Source: Persicaria tinctoria (lineage: Eukaryota > Streptophyta > Magnoliopsida > Caryophyllales > Polygonaceae). From it: a stretch of 64,000 nucleotides of DNA. Below the pieces are notes generated by a model. It worked only from the letters and a program-made list of their open reading frames with translations. It was not told where the DNA came from and did no database searches. A program made the position numbers and the translations under genes. The DNA is taken from contig JBANSL010000009.1 of the NCBI GenBank assembly GCA_037127255.1, forward strand, positions 36,601,475-36,665,474, in the 5' to 3' direction. Shown here piece after piece: positions 44,911 through 61,304 of this stretch; positions within the stretch are counted from its first letter, which is position 1; every line of letters begins with the position of its first letter.

Positions 44911-45330
44911 ACCCAGTATATCCCGCTCAAAGAGCAGGGTCTGGGGGGTCGGATTGTACGCACCCTTTCCCCGACTAGGTCGAGAGGGTGTTTCCTAGTG
45001 ACCCAAAGAAAAGACAACAAGGGAAGATGGTAGCACACATCCTACATAAACTATAGTTCAAAAAATCTATAAAAGAAATACAGTGTAAAGGATACGCATA
45101 AAAGTCATGATGCAGTAAAACGTTGCACCCGACTAATGTTCGTCAACCTGGATAGCACTCCTCCACTGTGTCCTATCACGCGTCATCTCCTCTGAGAGTC
45201 CCAGAGCGGCCAGATCATGTCTAATCACTTCACCACAACTCTTCTTCAGACGCCCTCTGCCCCAACGAACGCCTTCGATAACCAAATTTTCACATCTGCG
45301 CATGAGCAATAACATGTGAACAATAAATGT
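44868..45330 (-). mobile_element. RTE-clade LINE, 3' end
   Basis: The minus-strand frame contains VRWGRGRLKKSCGEVIRHDL, then AALGLSEEMTRDRTQWRSAI, the C-terminal tail of plant RTE ORF2 (GRGRPKK.W.EVI..DM..L.LTEDM..DR..WR). A 3' UTR with the family's GTCGGGGAAAGGGTGCGTAC-like segment follows and ends in a (TTG)n tail (plus-strand CAACAA run, 44870-44910). RTE elements characteristically end in such microsatellites. The RT core is absent. Confidence 0.85.
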
Positions 45331-46020
45331 CAAATCAATATAAAACATAGCATAACTAGCAAGGGAATTCATACTTCATAGGGAGAATGAGATAAATATA
45401 GCATAACTAGCAAAGCAGATCACAAATCCTTGCTGTGTTCTCACAGAACAAAAAAAAAAAGAACAAAGAAGAAGTTAATTAAAAAAAAGTGAAAAAATAA
45501 GAAGTTTATGTTGTTCAAATATAACAATTTGTTGTAAAAATATAACTTTATGATGTGCAGACATAACAATCTGTTGTGCAAATTGTTAGTGCTGACACCA
45601 AACAACCCAAAATGCATATAATTTCAGCATACTATCAAATGAAGTGATGAACAATTACTAGAAATAAAAAAGAATCTATACATTTTCTTGAATTGCAGAA
45701 AAAAGACCATGTCGGCACACGATTAGAAATATAAAAAAAAACCATGTCGAGACAAAAGATGTCAGCACACAAGATTTGTAGATAAACAAAGGAGAGAGAA
45801 TGGATGAGAACATGTTTGAGAGTTGCAAATCAACCCTGGAGTCAAAAATCCAATTAAAAAACAAGCAATCTGAATTAAAAAAAAAGTGAACAATAAGAAG
45901 TTTATGATGTGCAAATATAAGTTTATGTTGTGCAGATATAACTTTATGTTGTGCACAAATAACAATTTGTTGTGCAAAATGTTACTGCTGACACCGGAGT
46001 CAGCAACATTGTTTGTACCT
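45331..46020. repeat. Fragments of the TTGTGCAAATATAAC repeat family
   Basis: TTGTGCAAATATAAC-like units at 45505-45590 and 45905-45980, each followed by GTT(A)GTGCTGACACC-type sequence, tie this region to the 42.5-44.6 kb modules and their GCTGAC array. No gene. Confidence 0.6.
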
Positions 46021-47258
46021 CTTAATTTAAGCAAATAATGTGACAAATCATATAAAAGAATGAACTAATCATATAAAAGCAAGCACAATCTGCAGTCAAA
46101 AAATCTGTCAATTTGTGTACAAGAGCAAGCATAAACTAATCATATAACTACACACATTGCACTTGTCCCTCAATATTCAATTTCAATGTAACCCCACACA
46201 TCCAGCAATTAAATTCAAGCATATCTAAGCTTACTGAATTTTCACAAGCACATCTAACCACACACATCCAACAATTACATTCAAGCACATCTAATCTTAC
46301 TAAATTTTCGCAAGCACATTCAAGCACATCTAATCATATATTGTTCATATGTCAGCACTCACAATTAAGAGGGAAAAGAATCTGATATAGGTCAATGTAA
46401 TGTTTTTGCAGTGTCAGTAGACTAACACAACAACAAAGAAAATCGGTATAAAACATATCATAACTAGCAAGGGATATTTTACTAAAGAAAGCATTTCTTT
46501 CCAACAAAAAAAAAAATCAAAATGAGTGTTTCTGAGAACTTTAATAACATCAACTAAAGCTTCAGAGTCATATACATTAAGCTTACACTAGAAAGGGATA
46601 CATTGAATTTGACTTTGCTTCTACAAATTAAGAATTTTTTTAACATGAAGATCAATAATAGTTCAATACCATATATTATGAAATCTGTAATGTATATTAA
46701 AATCTGTAAGCTGACATCTGTACAAAAATCTGTAAACTTCAGACTGAAGTAAATATGAAATTTGTAATCTAAAATCTGTACAAAATCGAATTTTGAAAGC
46801 TTGGGTTCCAAGTCAAGGGTCGAAAGGTACACAACCTAAGACCCCCACACTTGTAATGCAGCAAGCGAGCAAGGGTGTATTGCACATCAGCAAACCCCAT
46901 CAAACTATGCAGTAAGTTAAAACTCGGTTTCTTATTTCATTGTCTTGTGTAATGTATGTATCTGATTGCATCGACCAAGGAAAATGTGATTGCATCACCT
47001 CCCTTTCAAATTCTTCAATTCCTTCTTCATGTCCCCAAGCTCGCGTTACAAGATCCATATGCCAAAGCAACCTGCTAAAGGAATATGGCAGCTACAATGA
47101 GGATGCTGACATGAATGCAACCACAACACAAATCAAAAAGCATTTCACAAGCAATATAAGAAGACACAAGACAAGTCGACCAAAAAAAAAAGACACAACA
47201 CAAATAAAAAAAGCACTTGACAAAGCATCAATAATGAATCTTCCTCTTAAGCATCACG
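46021..47258. other. No gene seen
   Basis: AT-rich DNA with short internal repeats (CACATCCA(A/G)CAATTA near 46200-46290). The open frame 46940-47263 has no recognisable motif. Confidence 0.4.
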
Positions 47259-50132
47259 TGTAAAGGCTCGGATTTTCAAATCCTATATTTTCAGAAAAAG
47301 AGAATTAAATATGAAATTAAATCGGTTTTAAAACTCGTTTAGCGAATTACGACCGGAATATAAAATATAACGAATAATTTCCGTCCTTCTACCTCAAAAA
47401 TTCAAAATAATTATCAGATAGCGATATCCTTGTCGATTTTAAAAATCTAATTGATCGAGAGAGCGAGAGTCGGGAAAACTAACATTGAAAACTAATTGCG
47501 GGATTCAAAATTCACGTATTCGGGATTTATTACCGAGTATTGTTTAACAAATCCTACACTCAATCATCGCCTACTCCCATCACTCACCATACCCTCAAAC
47601 CCGCTCCTTACCCTGTCATTTTTAACTTGATGATCACCTCATTCACCATCACCCTACCTGACTCCCTCCTCTTCACTTAACGTCTTCATCACCACCCATC
47701 CCTCCCGCTGGGCTTTCCATCGACGTCACACTCATTCCCACGCATCACCACCATCACTCCCTCCTCATGCGCTCCACCATCTCCGTCGAGCAACATCACC
47801 AGCCTTCGACACCCCTCAGACCCACCAGCAGCAACAACGGACACCACCGGAACCGCCGAGGAGGCACCGCAACCCATTCATTTCTAATCTTCGATCAATC
47901 GCAAAGCTAACTTTCGGTAAGCGTCCCTCCTTCGTTTTTGATTGAAATTGCTTGCGGTCTTCACCATCACACTCATCCACATCCGGTGTAGGTCCGAAAA
48001 GCCATCGCGAGCTACCGACGAAGCCCAGGACTCCGATCGAGAGCTCCGAAGTCGCAAAAAATCCATCTCGGTGAGCTCCGAAATTATCCTCGTTTCGATT
48101 CGTTTCTGAGTCTTTTTCAATGTTTAGATTAGTTGGGAATGAGCGAGGGCTGGGTGTGGGGCGATCGGGTGAGCTCGAGCTCTGGCGAGCTCGAGATAGG
48201 TCATGAGCGCGAGAGGTGAGGCTAAGTGAGCGCCGAGAGCGAGCTGAGGCGAGAGCGCGAGCGGGCGAGGATGAGGACGACCGGGCGGACATGAGACGTG
48301 AGCTGGGAGCGATATCAAGCGTGGCAGGCGAGCTCGAGAGCGGGAGCACGAGACGGAGGCGACATCGAGCAGCCATGGTCGGCGGGAAGCTTCATTTGAA
48401 GAATGAAGATGAAGCTGATGTGGCATACCATGTGGCGCCACCTCCTATTTTGTTATATATAGAACCGGATGAGGGTTTATATTTATGGGGTTGGTTTGGT
48501 TCGGGTTTACCCGTTTATTAAATTATTTTATGGTATTTAAAATAAAATATAATATTATTGGAGGTTAAAATATATTATTTGGACGTATAGATTTTCAAAG
48601 TAATTTAAAAAAGAATTTTAAACATCGGAAAGTGATTTAAAATAATAAATTGAAAAAGGAATTTAGCGAGTATTTTTCAGGGTCGGAATTCTTTACTATT
48701 TAATTCGGATTTGAAACGGTTTAGGAACTAGCTTGGAATAACACTTATTCGATGACTAACTAGTATGCTAATATGATCGTTTGACTAACGGCGTGATATG
48801 TGTGACTAATGGCATGACTTGTGGTGATTTATTATAAGGAGATAAATATTTGTTACCGATGATGATAATGATATATATACTTATGAAGAGTATGAGTATG
48901 AAATAGTAATATGCAAATGTGACTAAGTATGATATGGAGGTTATCTTAAGTTATAAGAGATGGTTGATCATGATGAACTGGAAGTATGGTTGGTGTGATC
49001 TTGCTTATTTATTTGCTTGTATGAGTGTGTAATATATGTGATCAGAAAAGCTATAGAAGTATACTTAGTACATTCTCGTTATGTAATTAGGTGATATTTT
49101 GTGATCGTGACTACTGTGTGCTGGATTCTTCTTTTGCTGATCTTCTAGCCAGGTAAGTACCTCCGGGGCTTACTCAGTAACCAGTACCTCCTGCCTGATG
49201 TGTCATATAGTATGTAGGTGTTGCATATGCATAAGAGCATGTCATGTAGAATCATGCTTAGGAATTGCATTTATGAATGAGCATCCTTATTCTGTATGCG
49301 TTTGAATACAGAATGGCCGTTATCTGTGAGTCTTAGAGTCCTTTCTAGGGTCATAGGACAGCCCAGCTTCATCGGGTGTTGTCCTCCTCGAGTCATTTAT
49401 ATATATCACGAGATACGAGATGAGCATGAGATATGATATGATGATGAGATATGATATGGTGATGAGATTTGATATGATTATAGCATCGAACTGGTCAGTC
49501 TCCACCTTGTCTTGAAGAGGGGTGGTGGTAAAAGAGGGATATACCGCTTGGTATTCTTTGTTAAGGCCTTCCTCAATATTTTCCGCACATATGAATTAGG
49601 AGCATGATAGTGTGGTTTTATTTCAGTACTGTATGAAGGCATCCTTTATTCTAGGTATAGGCGTATTATATGTCCTCAGCGCGGTCAGAGGACCCGCGGG
49701 CGGACTCTTGGCCTGACTTGGTGGTATAGTTTCGGGTACCCAATACACTGCTTGATTTTGTGTTGTTATGACGGGGTCTATTCATATGGCGGAGAGTGAG
49801 TGTTTGAAACCTGACTTCACCAGATTCATACTTTTGGGATTTCTCCCTACTTATACTCTGTTTTGACCCGGCTCTGCCGTGGCACTGGTTGTATCATTTT
49901 TAGAACTTATGCCCTTTGCATGATAAAGGATTTCCCGTGTTGTGCACTTAGGACAGGTACAGGGGTTTACCCCGGGGTCTCCAATAGACCTTTCAGATTT
50001 GGGTACGAAATCCCACTTTAAACTACAAATCTTCAGTTTCAAACCTTCAACCTGTACTCGGGGCGCAAGATCCCAACGAGGGTTTTCATCACTCGAAATG
50101 TAACTCGGGAATCATAATCCCGGACCGTTACA
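47259..50132 (+). repeat. Long LTR (2874 bp), TGTAAAGG...GGACCGTTACA
   Basis: TG..CA ends with a PBS 5 bp beyond the 3' end. It carries a TATA box (TTATATATAG at 48453) upstream of a GC-rich leader. Both the length and the GTTACA end resemble Tekay/Del-type LTRs. Arg-rich open frames at 47816-48441 lie in the GC-rich promoter/leader part and are unlikely to be genes. Confidence 0.75.
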
Positions 50133-50136
50133 AAGG

Positions 50137-50148
50137 TGGTATCAGAGC
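50137..50148 (+). other. Primer-binding site, initiator tRNA-Met type
   Basis: TGGTATCAGAGC, an exact match to the commonest plant LTR-retrotransposon PBS, lies directly after the LTR end. Confidence 0.9.
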
Positions 50149-53380
<3,232 letters not shown>

Positions 53381-54148
53381 TCCCTAATTTCATTAGTAGG
53401 CTGTTAAATTTAGGTAAATTAATATTATGTCCCTACTCTTTTATTAATATTACTTGTCATTTTAGGATTAAAAAAATTGAGAAAAATTACCAACTTTATT
53501 TTTTTAGAAACAATCCAAACATGAGTATTACATTAAATCCTCGTCAAAATATCATTTAATCCTAGAGGTATGCCATTACTCATGCCAATAGTAGGATCCC
53601 CCATCAAAATATCATTCATCCTTCTCTTTTTATTTGCAATTGGCAAACCACAAATTTGGGATCCACTTTTGTATATCAGTACTTGTAAACAATTAATATG
53701 AAGTATGTAATTATTTGACACTTTGTTACGGGAATGAAAAACGCTCTAGAGGAAACCCTAAAACCTCAAGTCGCCCTCATCACCAGAAGGGAGAGCCAAC
53801 CAAAACCAAAGAAAAATCTCATAGATATGTCAAATCTGAGCTACATCCAAAGGATTAGTGTTCTAAAAGTATGGATTTTGAACCCTAAAGTTTCGCAAGA
53901 TACATTGGAGACTCAATGTTTACACACCGTTACCTGCCCTATTTGCTAATTTGCGCGAAAACATTTAAGTCTAAAACAACCAAACCAAAACATAAATATG
54001 AGATACAAGGTTTGTCGCCACAAAGTCGGGTCAAAACATAAACCAAGTAAAGAAATCAAAAATAAAACGTTAGGTGAGTATAGTGTCAGTCCCTCACTAC
54101 GCCCTGCTGAACCCCGTCATCAAGCAACAACCAGCATAGCAAAAGGGT

Positions 54149-54151
<3 letters not shown>
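53381..54151. other. No gene seen
   Basis: AT-rich. The frames at 53533-53949 have no motif. Confidence 0.4.

Positions 54152-54232
<81 letters not shown>
54152..54232. repeat. (TA)n microsatellite, left target flank
   Basis: About 40 TA units end exactly where the GGGTGGTTC terminus of the next element starts. Confidence 0.97.
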
Positions 54233-54236
<4 letters not shown>

Positions 54237-55647
54237 GGTTCTGGTGTAAACACCCCTTAGGGTGTAATTTGTAAACGCATCTGGGCCTTTGATTTGGGAT
54301 AAATATACGGCTGAGATTAATTCGATTTAATAAATAAAAAAATAAAAAAGCGCAATAAATACCTGCTGGAAGAGCGTGTACCCCACCTACGGAGTAATAA
54401 CGGTTTCGGCTTTCAAATGGAGTCTGTTGTACTTTTTTTTTTTTTTTTTTTTTTTTTACAGAAGGCAAACATTCGGAGCTATTACAAAGAAAGTAAACGC
54501 GCTCCTGGATCATCCTGACGGATGATGGTACAACAGATGGGAGATTATGCGACAAACAGAAGAAATCAAGATCATGAAAGCGGATTTTGAAAAGGTTGAA
54601 TTCAATCACGTCTATAGAGAAGCGAACAAAGTGCCACTAGAGGTATCATTAGTGACGGATGATGGTACAAAGTAATGTGGAGTCTGTTGTACTTGTTGTG
54701 GAGTATATGTATTACTCTGTACGGAGTATGTTTTTGTTGTAAAAAAATTTATAAGATTTTTTAAAGTGTGTATATATTTTAATAATTTTAACTACACATG
54801 AATAATTTTCTTATTTCCTCAAAAAAAATTATTATGAATGATTTGTTTATTCGGGCGAGTAACTAAATTGTTCGTACGAGTAACTAAATTGTTCGTACGA
54901 ATAACTAAATTATCCGTCCGAATAACCCAATATATTCGTCCGAATAATCCAGTATATTCATCCGAAGAAAAACTAAATTATTCGTCCAAATAACCTATTA
55001 TATTCGTGCGAATAACTAAATTATTCGTCCGAATAAACCATTATTATATTCATCGAAATAACCCTTTATATTCGTCCAAAAAAATTCTTATGAATAATTT
55101 GTTTATTTGGGCGAATATCTAAATTGCTCGTACGAGTAACTAAATTGTTCGTACGAATAACTAAATTATTCATCCGAATAACCCATTATATTCGTCCGAA
55201 GAATAACTAAATTATTCGTTCAAATAATCTATTATATTCGTCCGAATAACTAAATTATTCATCCGAATAACCCATTATTAATTATATTCATCTGAATAAC
55301 CCTTTATATTTGTCCGAATATAACTAAATTATTCATCCAAATAACCCATAATTATACTCAACCGAACGATGATTTTTTGTTTCTTGAATTCAACCTCTTT
55401 TAATCGCTTCTCAAAAATAACTACCACCCACTTTCAAATTAATTAAAAAAAAAATTATGTATAGTACACGCGCAGGAGGTGCAAATGCAATGAGAGTGGG
55501 CGGTTAATAGGTGTGGGTCCCACGTTTTTTTAATAAAAGAAAATAAAAAATGGGGTTTAAATCCTCACCCTCCATTCCACACAATCCCAAGGCCCAAATT
55601 TGTTCACAAATTATATCCCAAGGAGTGTTTATAAAATATTCACCCTC
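54233..55647. mobile_element. Non-autonomous TIR element inserted in (TA)n
   Basis: The left end GGGTGGTTCTGGTGTAAACA, ..CCTTAGGGTGTAATTTGT, ..CTGGGCCTT is matched in inverted orientation by the right end (GAGGGTGAATATTTTATAAA, ..CCTTGGGATATAATTTGT, ..TTGGGCCTT). TA repeats flank both ends, so TA microsatellite is the target. The interior has an ATTCG array and a T-run (54431-54457). The termini match those of the Ulp1-bearing MULE starting at 55672, so this is probably its non-autonomous relative. Confidence 0.78.
54845..55370. repeat. TTATTCGTCCGAATAA array
   Basis: More than twenty copies of ATTCGTCCGAAT, ATTCGTACGAAT and variants, each a short palindrome, spaced 10-25 bp apart. Related TACGAATAA/ATTCGTA motifs crowd both flanks of the genes in the 55672 element. 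Confidence 0.85.
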
Positions 55648-55671
55648 TATATATATATATATATATATATA
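55648..55671. repeat. (TA)n microsatellite between two related elements
   Basis: Twelve TA units separate the right end of the 54233 element from the left end of the 55672 element. Confidence 0.95.
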
Positions 55672-56162
55672 GGGTGGTTCTTGTGTAAGCAAGGCTTACT
55701 ATGTGTTTTGTGAGCAAATGTTAGCCGTTGATTAGATCAAGATAGATGGCCACGATTTTATTAGTTTTGAAATACATAGAAAGTAAACAGCGACATTTTG
55801 TGAGTGAAAACGTTAGATAGGCGCGTGTGAGGTAAACAAAATTCACAGCTATCCCCCACTTTCCGTCGTAACTCCCTAAACCAGTGAAATTGCCAATGGG
55901 AGAAAAAATTAGGGATTCATAATCTCCCCCAAATTGGAAGGTGCAAAAGCTGAATCCCGTGATTTGTGGCCATATCTTCATTACAATAGCAAGATTCGTC
56001 CAGTATCTATGCATAGTGGTAAAGGGAAACAGGTAAGTGACTGATTTCAGAGTTTTAATCGTTTAAAAAAGTCCTTGAAACCCTAAATTTGAAGGGTCGA
56101 TTGCAGGTATTCAATCGAAAGTGGGTGAAGATCAGAAGGATTGACGAGTCGACAAAGTCGTG

Positions 56163-59100
56163 ATGGCTTCCACAACTACTGGTATGATAAAGAAAAAAAG
56201 TTAATTTAGCAATGGGTGAATTGAGTGTTTGACTGCGTGAAATGGGCATAATCCTTCTATTTTTTTGTTTCTTTTTTCTTCCAAATATTCAGTAAAGTAT
56301 TGATCAAGATGAGATTGCTTGAAAACAAAAAATGAAGATGAGTGATAACAATTTTCGATTATTCGATTCAGCGTTGACCATTTGGAACATTCCGATTATG
56401 CTTGCTTGTCCAGTCATGTGAATATTGATGATTGTATATGCACTCATATTAATCTCTTTGGGGTTATTCCATCTAAAAATACATATTTACTCTTGATTTA
56501 GTGGTTTAATTTGCTTATTTATTCGTATAAATCGAAATTGGTGTTTATTCGTAGAAAACTACATACTTACTCCTAATTTAGGCTTGATTTTGTATTCGTA
56601 TGAATGTATATGGGTATAGATATATTCGAATAAAGAGTGTAAAAATTTACCTGCATTTGGTGTTAATTCGTAAAAAAAAATACATTGGCCATTGTTTTAA
56701 CCATTGTATTCGTATTTACTTAATTTGGTGTTGATTCGTAGTAAACTACATATTTACTCATAATTTTTTGGTTTAATTTGCTTATTTATTCGCATAAACG
56801 AATTTGGGGCGGGTATTGTGTCCTTAGATATGGGTATTGGGTAAGGGTTGCTTTTGTATTCGTATGAATGTATATGGTTGTTGGTGTGTTCAAATAAAAG
56901 TGTAAAAAATTACGTGTATTGGGCGTTAATTCGGGAAAAAAAAATGGGCGATGTTCGTACAAATATGTATCTTTTTAATCAGATGATACGAAATTTTATG
57001 TACGTATTCATATGTATATTAGATTAAAAAAAAGGTGAGAACGTGTATACGAACAAATATCCTCATCAAATAAGAAGAAAGATGTTTCAAAGTGAATTTG
57101 GGCAAGGATAAAAAAGTGATTTTTTGGTTAGTTGCACCTTATTTTGGTTATAATGTAATTTTAAGCTTCTTATATCATGGGCTACAAAATGAGAATAAAT
57201 TTTGTTATGACATGTAATATAGTGAGTTTATTGTGTAGGGAAAAATACGTGTTCGGGTCGAAAGAGAAAAGTGGTGCCAATTGGGGCTTCAGAGGAACAA
57301 GTATTGACATCAAATGACGGTATCGAGGAGAAGGAAGGGGGCGAGAACAATAGCGCAGATGACTTTGAGGATAATCCTTCCTGTGTACGAAAAGGGGTGA
57401 AACTTAATGAAAAAGGGGCTTATACATCAGATAGCAACCGTGCAATGACTGTTGTCAGCACACAATTAGGTAATATGTTATTTGTGCGAACAAAACATAT
57501 ATTTATCAATATAGACAAATAAACCTATAATCAAACCACCTAATTTACTGTTTTCAATATTGTAATTATTTGTGTTGTAGGTGGACAAGAAATTACAATT
57601 GGGGATGAAGTGTGCCCTGAAAAACAAATGAAGAGAAATGTGAAAGAGAAGAAGAACACAAGAGGTAAATTACCAACGTACCAACACTTGGAAACAAGAT
57701 CCTCTCCGAGTACTTTGGTTGAAACGATGCAACAACTCAAGGCGAAGGACATGAACGAGGCCCAACTTCGAACAATACATTATATAGGTTTTGGGAACTT
57801 GTTGAATTTGGAACTGAAAAAACAGCCTCTGTCCTTAGGAGCCTGGCTTGTGGATCACTTTAATCCACACAAGTGTAGTGTAGAGTTTCCTGATGGTAGG
57901 AGTATAGAAATACGTGATAAAGATGTGAATCGCTGTTTTGGGATTCCGCTAGGCAAGGAAACAGTAGAGATAAAAGGGCAAAATGAAAATAAGAATGTAA
58001 TTGATAAGTGGAGGGCGCAGTTTGATAAGCAATATGCAGCGTTGAGGCCTTCACATGTGAAAACAGCGATGCTAGGTTGCAATGACGGTGGGCTGGAGTT
58101 TGTGCAGAATTTCGTTGTGTTGTTCGACACGACAATGGTTAATAGCCAGCAAAGTGGTGGAGTGTACCAGGGTTTGGTTAGGAGTATAGAGAGTGTTGAT
58201 TCGGTGAAGAATAAAAATTGGTGTCAATATGTCATTACTTGCCTTGTAAGAAGAAAACTGAAATTTGGATCAGAGAAGAAAGGGAGCTTTGGTGGGCCGG
58301 TTCTATTTTTAGTGGTTAGTATTGAGATTGTAATCTTTTTTTTTATGCAACAAAAGTGCGTTATGAAACTCCATTTATATTATCGTTTAAATATCTATAT
58401 AATTCCATTGTAGCTACTATACATTGACCTTGTGGTACACCAAGGGCAAAGACAAGTTCATAGAGCAATACCGGTGTTCATTGGTTGGGATGACACCACA
58501 CTTTCAGCACGGGAGAAGAGCGAAATGGTTAGTGGCGGTTTTGGAAAAGGGAGAATAGAACCGCCATTGGAAGTTACCGATGCAATTTCACTGGAACATT
58601 TGGTGGAAGTTACACACCTGCCACTAGTCATAAAGGAGGGAAGTAGTATGTTGTAACTGTACAATTTTACTTAATAAATTTAGTTTGGTATGAAAAAACT
58701 TGATCATGTATATTTTGTTTTTGCTAATTTAAAAGTTATTTATGCAACATCTATTGTGTGTAGGATTATCTTGATGATATAATTAAGGCGGCGGTTGAAT
58801 TGAGTGGTGCAATGAAGACATTTGTGGAGAAGATTAATCAAATACCAATGGTATTGAGAAAAGAACCCCCTATGATATCTGCGTATGAATTGAGTAAAAC
58901 AATTCTAGGCAGGGGAATTCCTTGTTCATTTGGAGCAAGTTCAAGTGTAGGAAGCCAGGTCGAGCAAGTGTTCACCCAAGGAACGCAATCGGAGTATAAA
59001 GATGCAACTTTTCTCCTAAATATGAAGAAGATTGAAGAGGCAATCAATCTTCGAGATGCGTTGCTGGCGGAGAGGAATAAATGGCCGAGTTTTGCTCTTG

Positions 59101-61304
59101 GTGTTGAGGGAGTTGACCAACAAATCAGGGACCCGGTTAATGATGTGATTGCTGATATTGTCCAACAAGAGAGGAGGAATGGAGTTGATCTAATTGATGA
59201 GACTATGGTTGAATGTGGAGAGAAGCATGGGGTTCAATTAGACATTGACAAGGACATTGACGAAGATTACGGTATTGATGGATCTGACGACATTTTGGAT
59301 GAGGTTAGCAGTTGTTTGTTTAATTATTTATAAATTTATGTTGAGTTATTATTTAACAGTCATTAGTATGTAATATGCTTGGATTTATGTTGATAAGAAT
59401 TGGATAAACTAAATGTTGTTGTTTTGTTATTTATAACATGTCTATGCTTTGACATCGTACATATGTATGCACTACTGCTATTAATAGTTGTTCGTATGTA
59501 AAACCAACATTATTCGTAGATGCATAGTAATTACTTGGATATAAAGTGAATAGTTAAATGCATAGTAATTAATCATAGCAAGAATTTAAACTTTTGGAAT
59601 AATCATTTTTTCTATATGAAGGGTGGAGAAGCTAATAATGGGGTTGAAATAGCTGCATCTGGTTGTTTGGATATCGGTTTGTCGGTTATGAAGAAAGACG
59701 GAAATGTGGTTGATAAGGTATATAGTATATGTATCATTTGATTTAATATTATAGTTGCTTTATTATTATTGGGTAGTTATGTTAAGAGGTGTGAGTTTTT
59801 TAACTAATCTTGCAGGGGAAAGCTCTTTACATGGAAAGTGTAGAGAATTTCAAAACACCACGACCAAGAAGATATGTGAAGCCATCAATCGCTGATACAA
59901 GTCCATACGTGAGCAGGTTTATTGATCCAGAAAATAGGAATACCAAGGAACAATCAATGGTTGTTAATGTAGTGAAGGCACTTAAAAACAAGTATGTTAC
60001 TATTTATTAATTACTTAGTTCCGAATAAATGATGGTCTAACAAATCGGTGGCCATGTTCAATTAAAGGAAAATCCTATTTGAAAATGTTAATGAGAGTGT
60101 GATGTCGGCTGGAAAGTTCGTGCTATGGACCGAAGAATGTCAGACAATCCTTGACAAGTTTGTCGCAGCAAGCGTCATAGATGTGTGGGCCAAGCGACTG
60201 AATTAGGAAGAGAAAAAAAAGAGCAATATGTCACCGTATATCTACTTTGGGCCAACCTTTGTAACAGTATGATCTCAGTAACCAAGTTTATATAGCTTCA
60301 TTTTATATAATTTTATGGCTGCTTTTTATTATTGATAAAATTATGTGGTGTTAGACTACTGCAATATGCAATACAGCCGGGAAGACATTTGAAGAGAGAT
60401 TTATGCATTTCAGTTTGCATTTCTACGAGGGGGCAGCTGATGTTGAAATTGAACTTGATAAGATTGATATGGTACGTGTCTTAATTTCTTTTTTTGTGTG
60501 TATTATAATTATGTTGAGTTTTTAAAGCATAGAATGTGTGTGGCCTTCCATATATGTGAAACATCGTTTATGTCCTTCTATAATTTACTTTTGTTTTTGT
60601 ATTGATTTCATTATTGTTCGTGTAAGTGGTATAACAAGGTAATACATGAAACATCGTTTGTGCATGTTGTATTGGATTCAGACAATGTTCCCTATATTGG
60701 ACAAGGGACACTACTATGTCATTTGCATCAAGATGAAGATGGGAGTAGCTGAAATCATTGATAACTCAAAGTCAAGGGAAAGTGATGATGGAAGAGTATA
60801 CAAAGGAGTGTTCGATGAGTTGGTAAGTATGAAATCTGTTGTTAAGTGGTAATTGCATTGGAATGGGAATGCATACTAACATTGAACGCTTATGTATTGT
60901 GTGGACTGTACAAATTGCAGATGCGTATGTTTTGTAAGTTGATAGAAGAGGAATGTGGCCATAAAATGGCAAATCGAATGTCAAAAATAACGGTTGCCAA
61001 AGTGCTGAAGTTAGATTGGAAAGACGAAAAAGAAAGAAATGATTCCGGTGTCTATGCAATGAGGCATATGGAGACATACAAGGGGGATGTCTCATGGAAG
61101 TGTGGGTTTAAAGCATCCTCTAAGAAGAATATATATTCATTGAGGATGAAATATTTGCATTGCATACTTACTTCTGAGCTCAATGGTGAGAAGGAAAAAC
61201 TTATTCGAGCATTCAAGGATGGGCCTGCATCTATCAATGGTGAACCTAATGAAAGACTGATGGAAGGAAGGCTGCTTAGCGTGAATGGCAATTATATTGA
61301 ATGA
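56163..61304 (+). pseudogene. MULE-encoded Ulp1-like protease gene, stop codon and Cys-to-Ser at active site
   Basis: Ulp1-family peptidases cut SUMO from proteins; transposon versions have unknown roles. Exons by GT/AG and phase: 56163-56181 (MASTTT), 57240-57470 (basic CSGRKRKVVPI, possible NLS), 57581-58311, 58413 to about 58643, about 58765-59302, 59621-59718, 59816-59991, 60068 to about 60270, about 60356-60471, 60682-60822, 60921-61304. The exon 3-4 region is the plant-specific N-terminal part of these proteins (IHYIGFGNLLNLELKK, FPDGRSIEIRDKDVNRCFGI, NWCQYVITCLVRRKLKFG). The peptidase part has His (DKGHYYVICI) and Asp (AEIIDNS), but the Cys box reads RNDSGVYAMRHMETYKG where DCGV is expected (TCC, 61044-61046). 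TAG at 60204-60206 interrupts KRLN/EEKKKSN, and the exon 4-5 join is not in phase. Probably a pseudogene; exon borders were judged by eye. Confidence 0.82.
56400..57060. repeat. ATTCGTA(T)GAAT motifs in first large intron
   Basis: At least ten ATTCGTA, ATTCGTATGAAT or TATTCGAATA motifs, related to the 54845 array. Confidence 0.7.

Noticed and set aside
44870..44912. (CAA)n as an independent microsatellite or polyglutamine coding run
   Set aside because: It is the 3' tail of an RTE LINE fragment on the minus strand.
47816..48521. Arg/Ser/Ala-rich open frames on both strands, up to 186 residues
   Set aside because: They lie in the GC-rich promoter/leader part of a long LTR, overlap each other on opposite strands and show no motif.
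54845..55370. CRISPR-like array
   Set aside because: Short palindromic units with irregular spacing and no unique spacers, inside a plant transposon.
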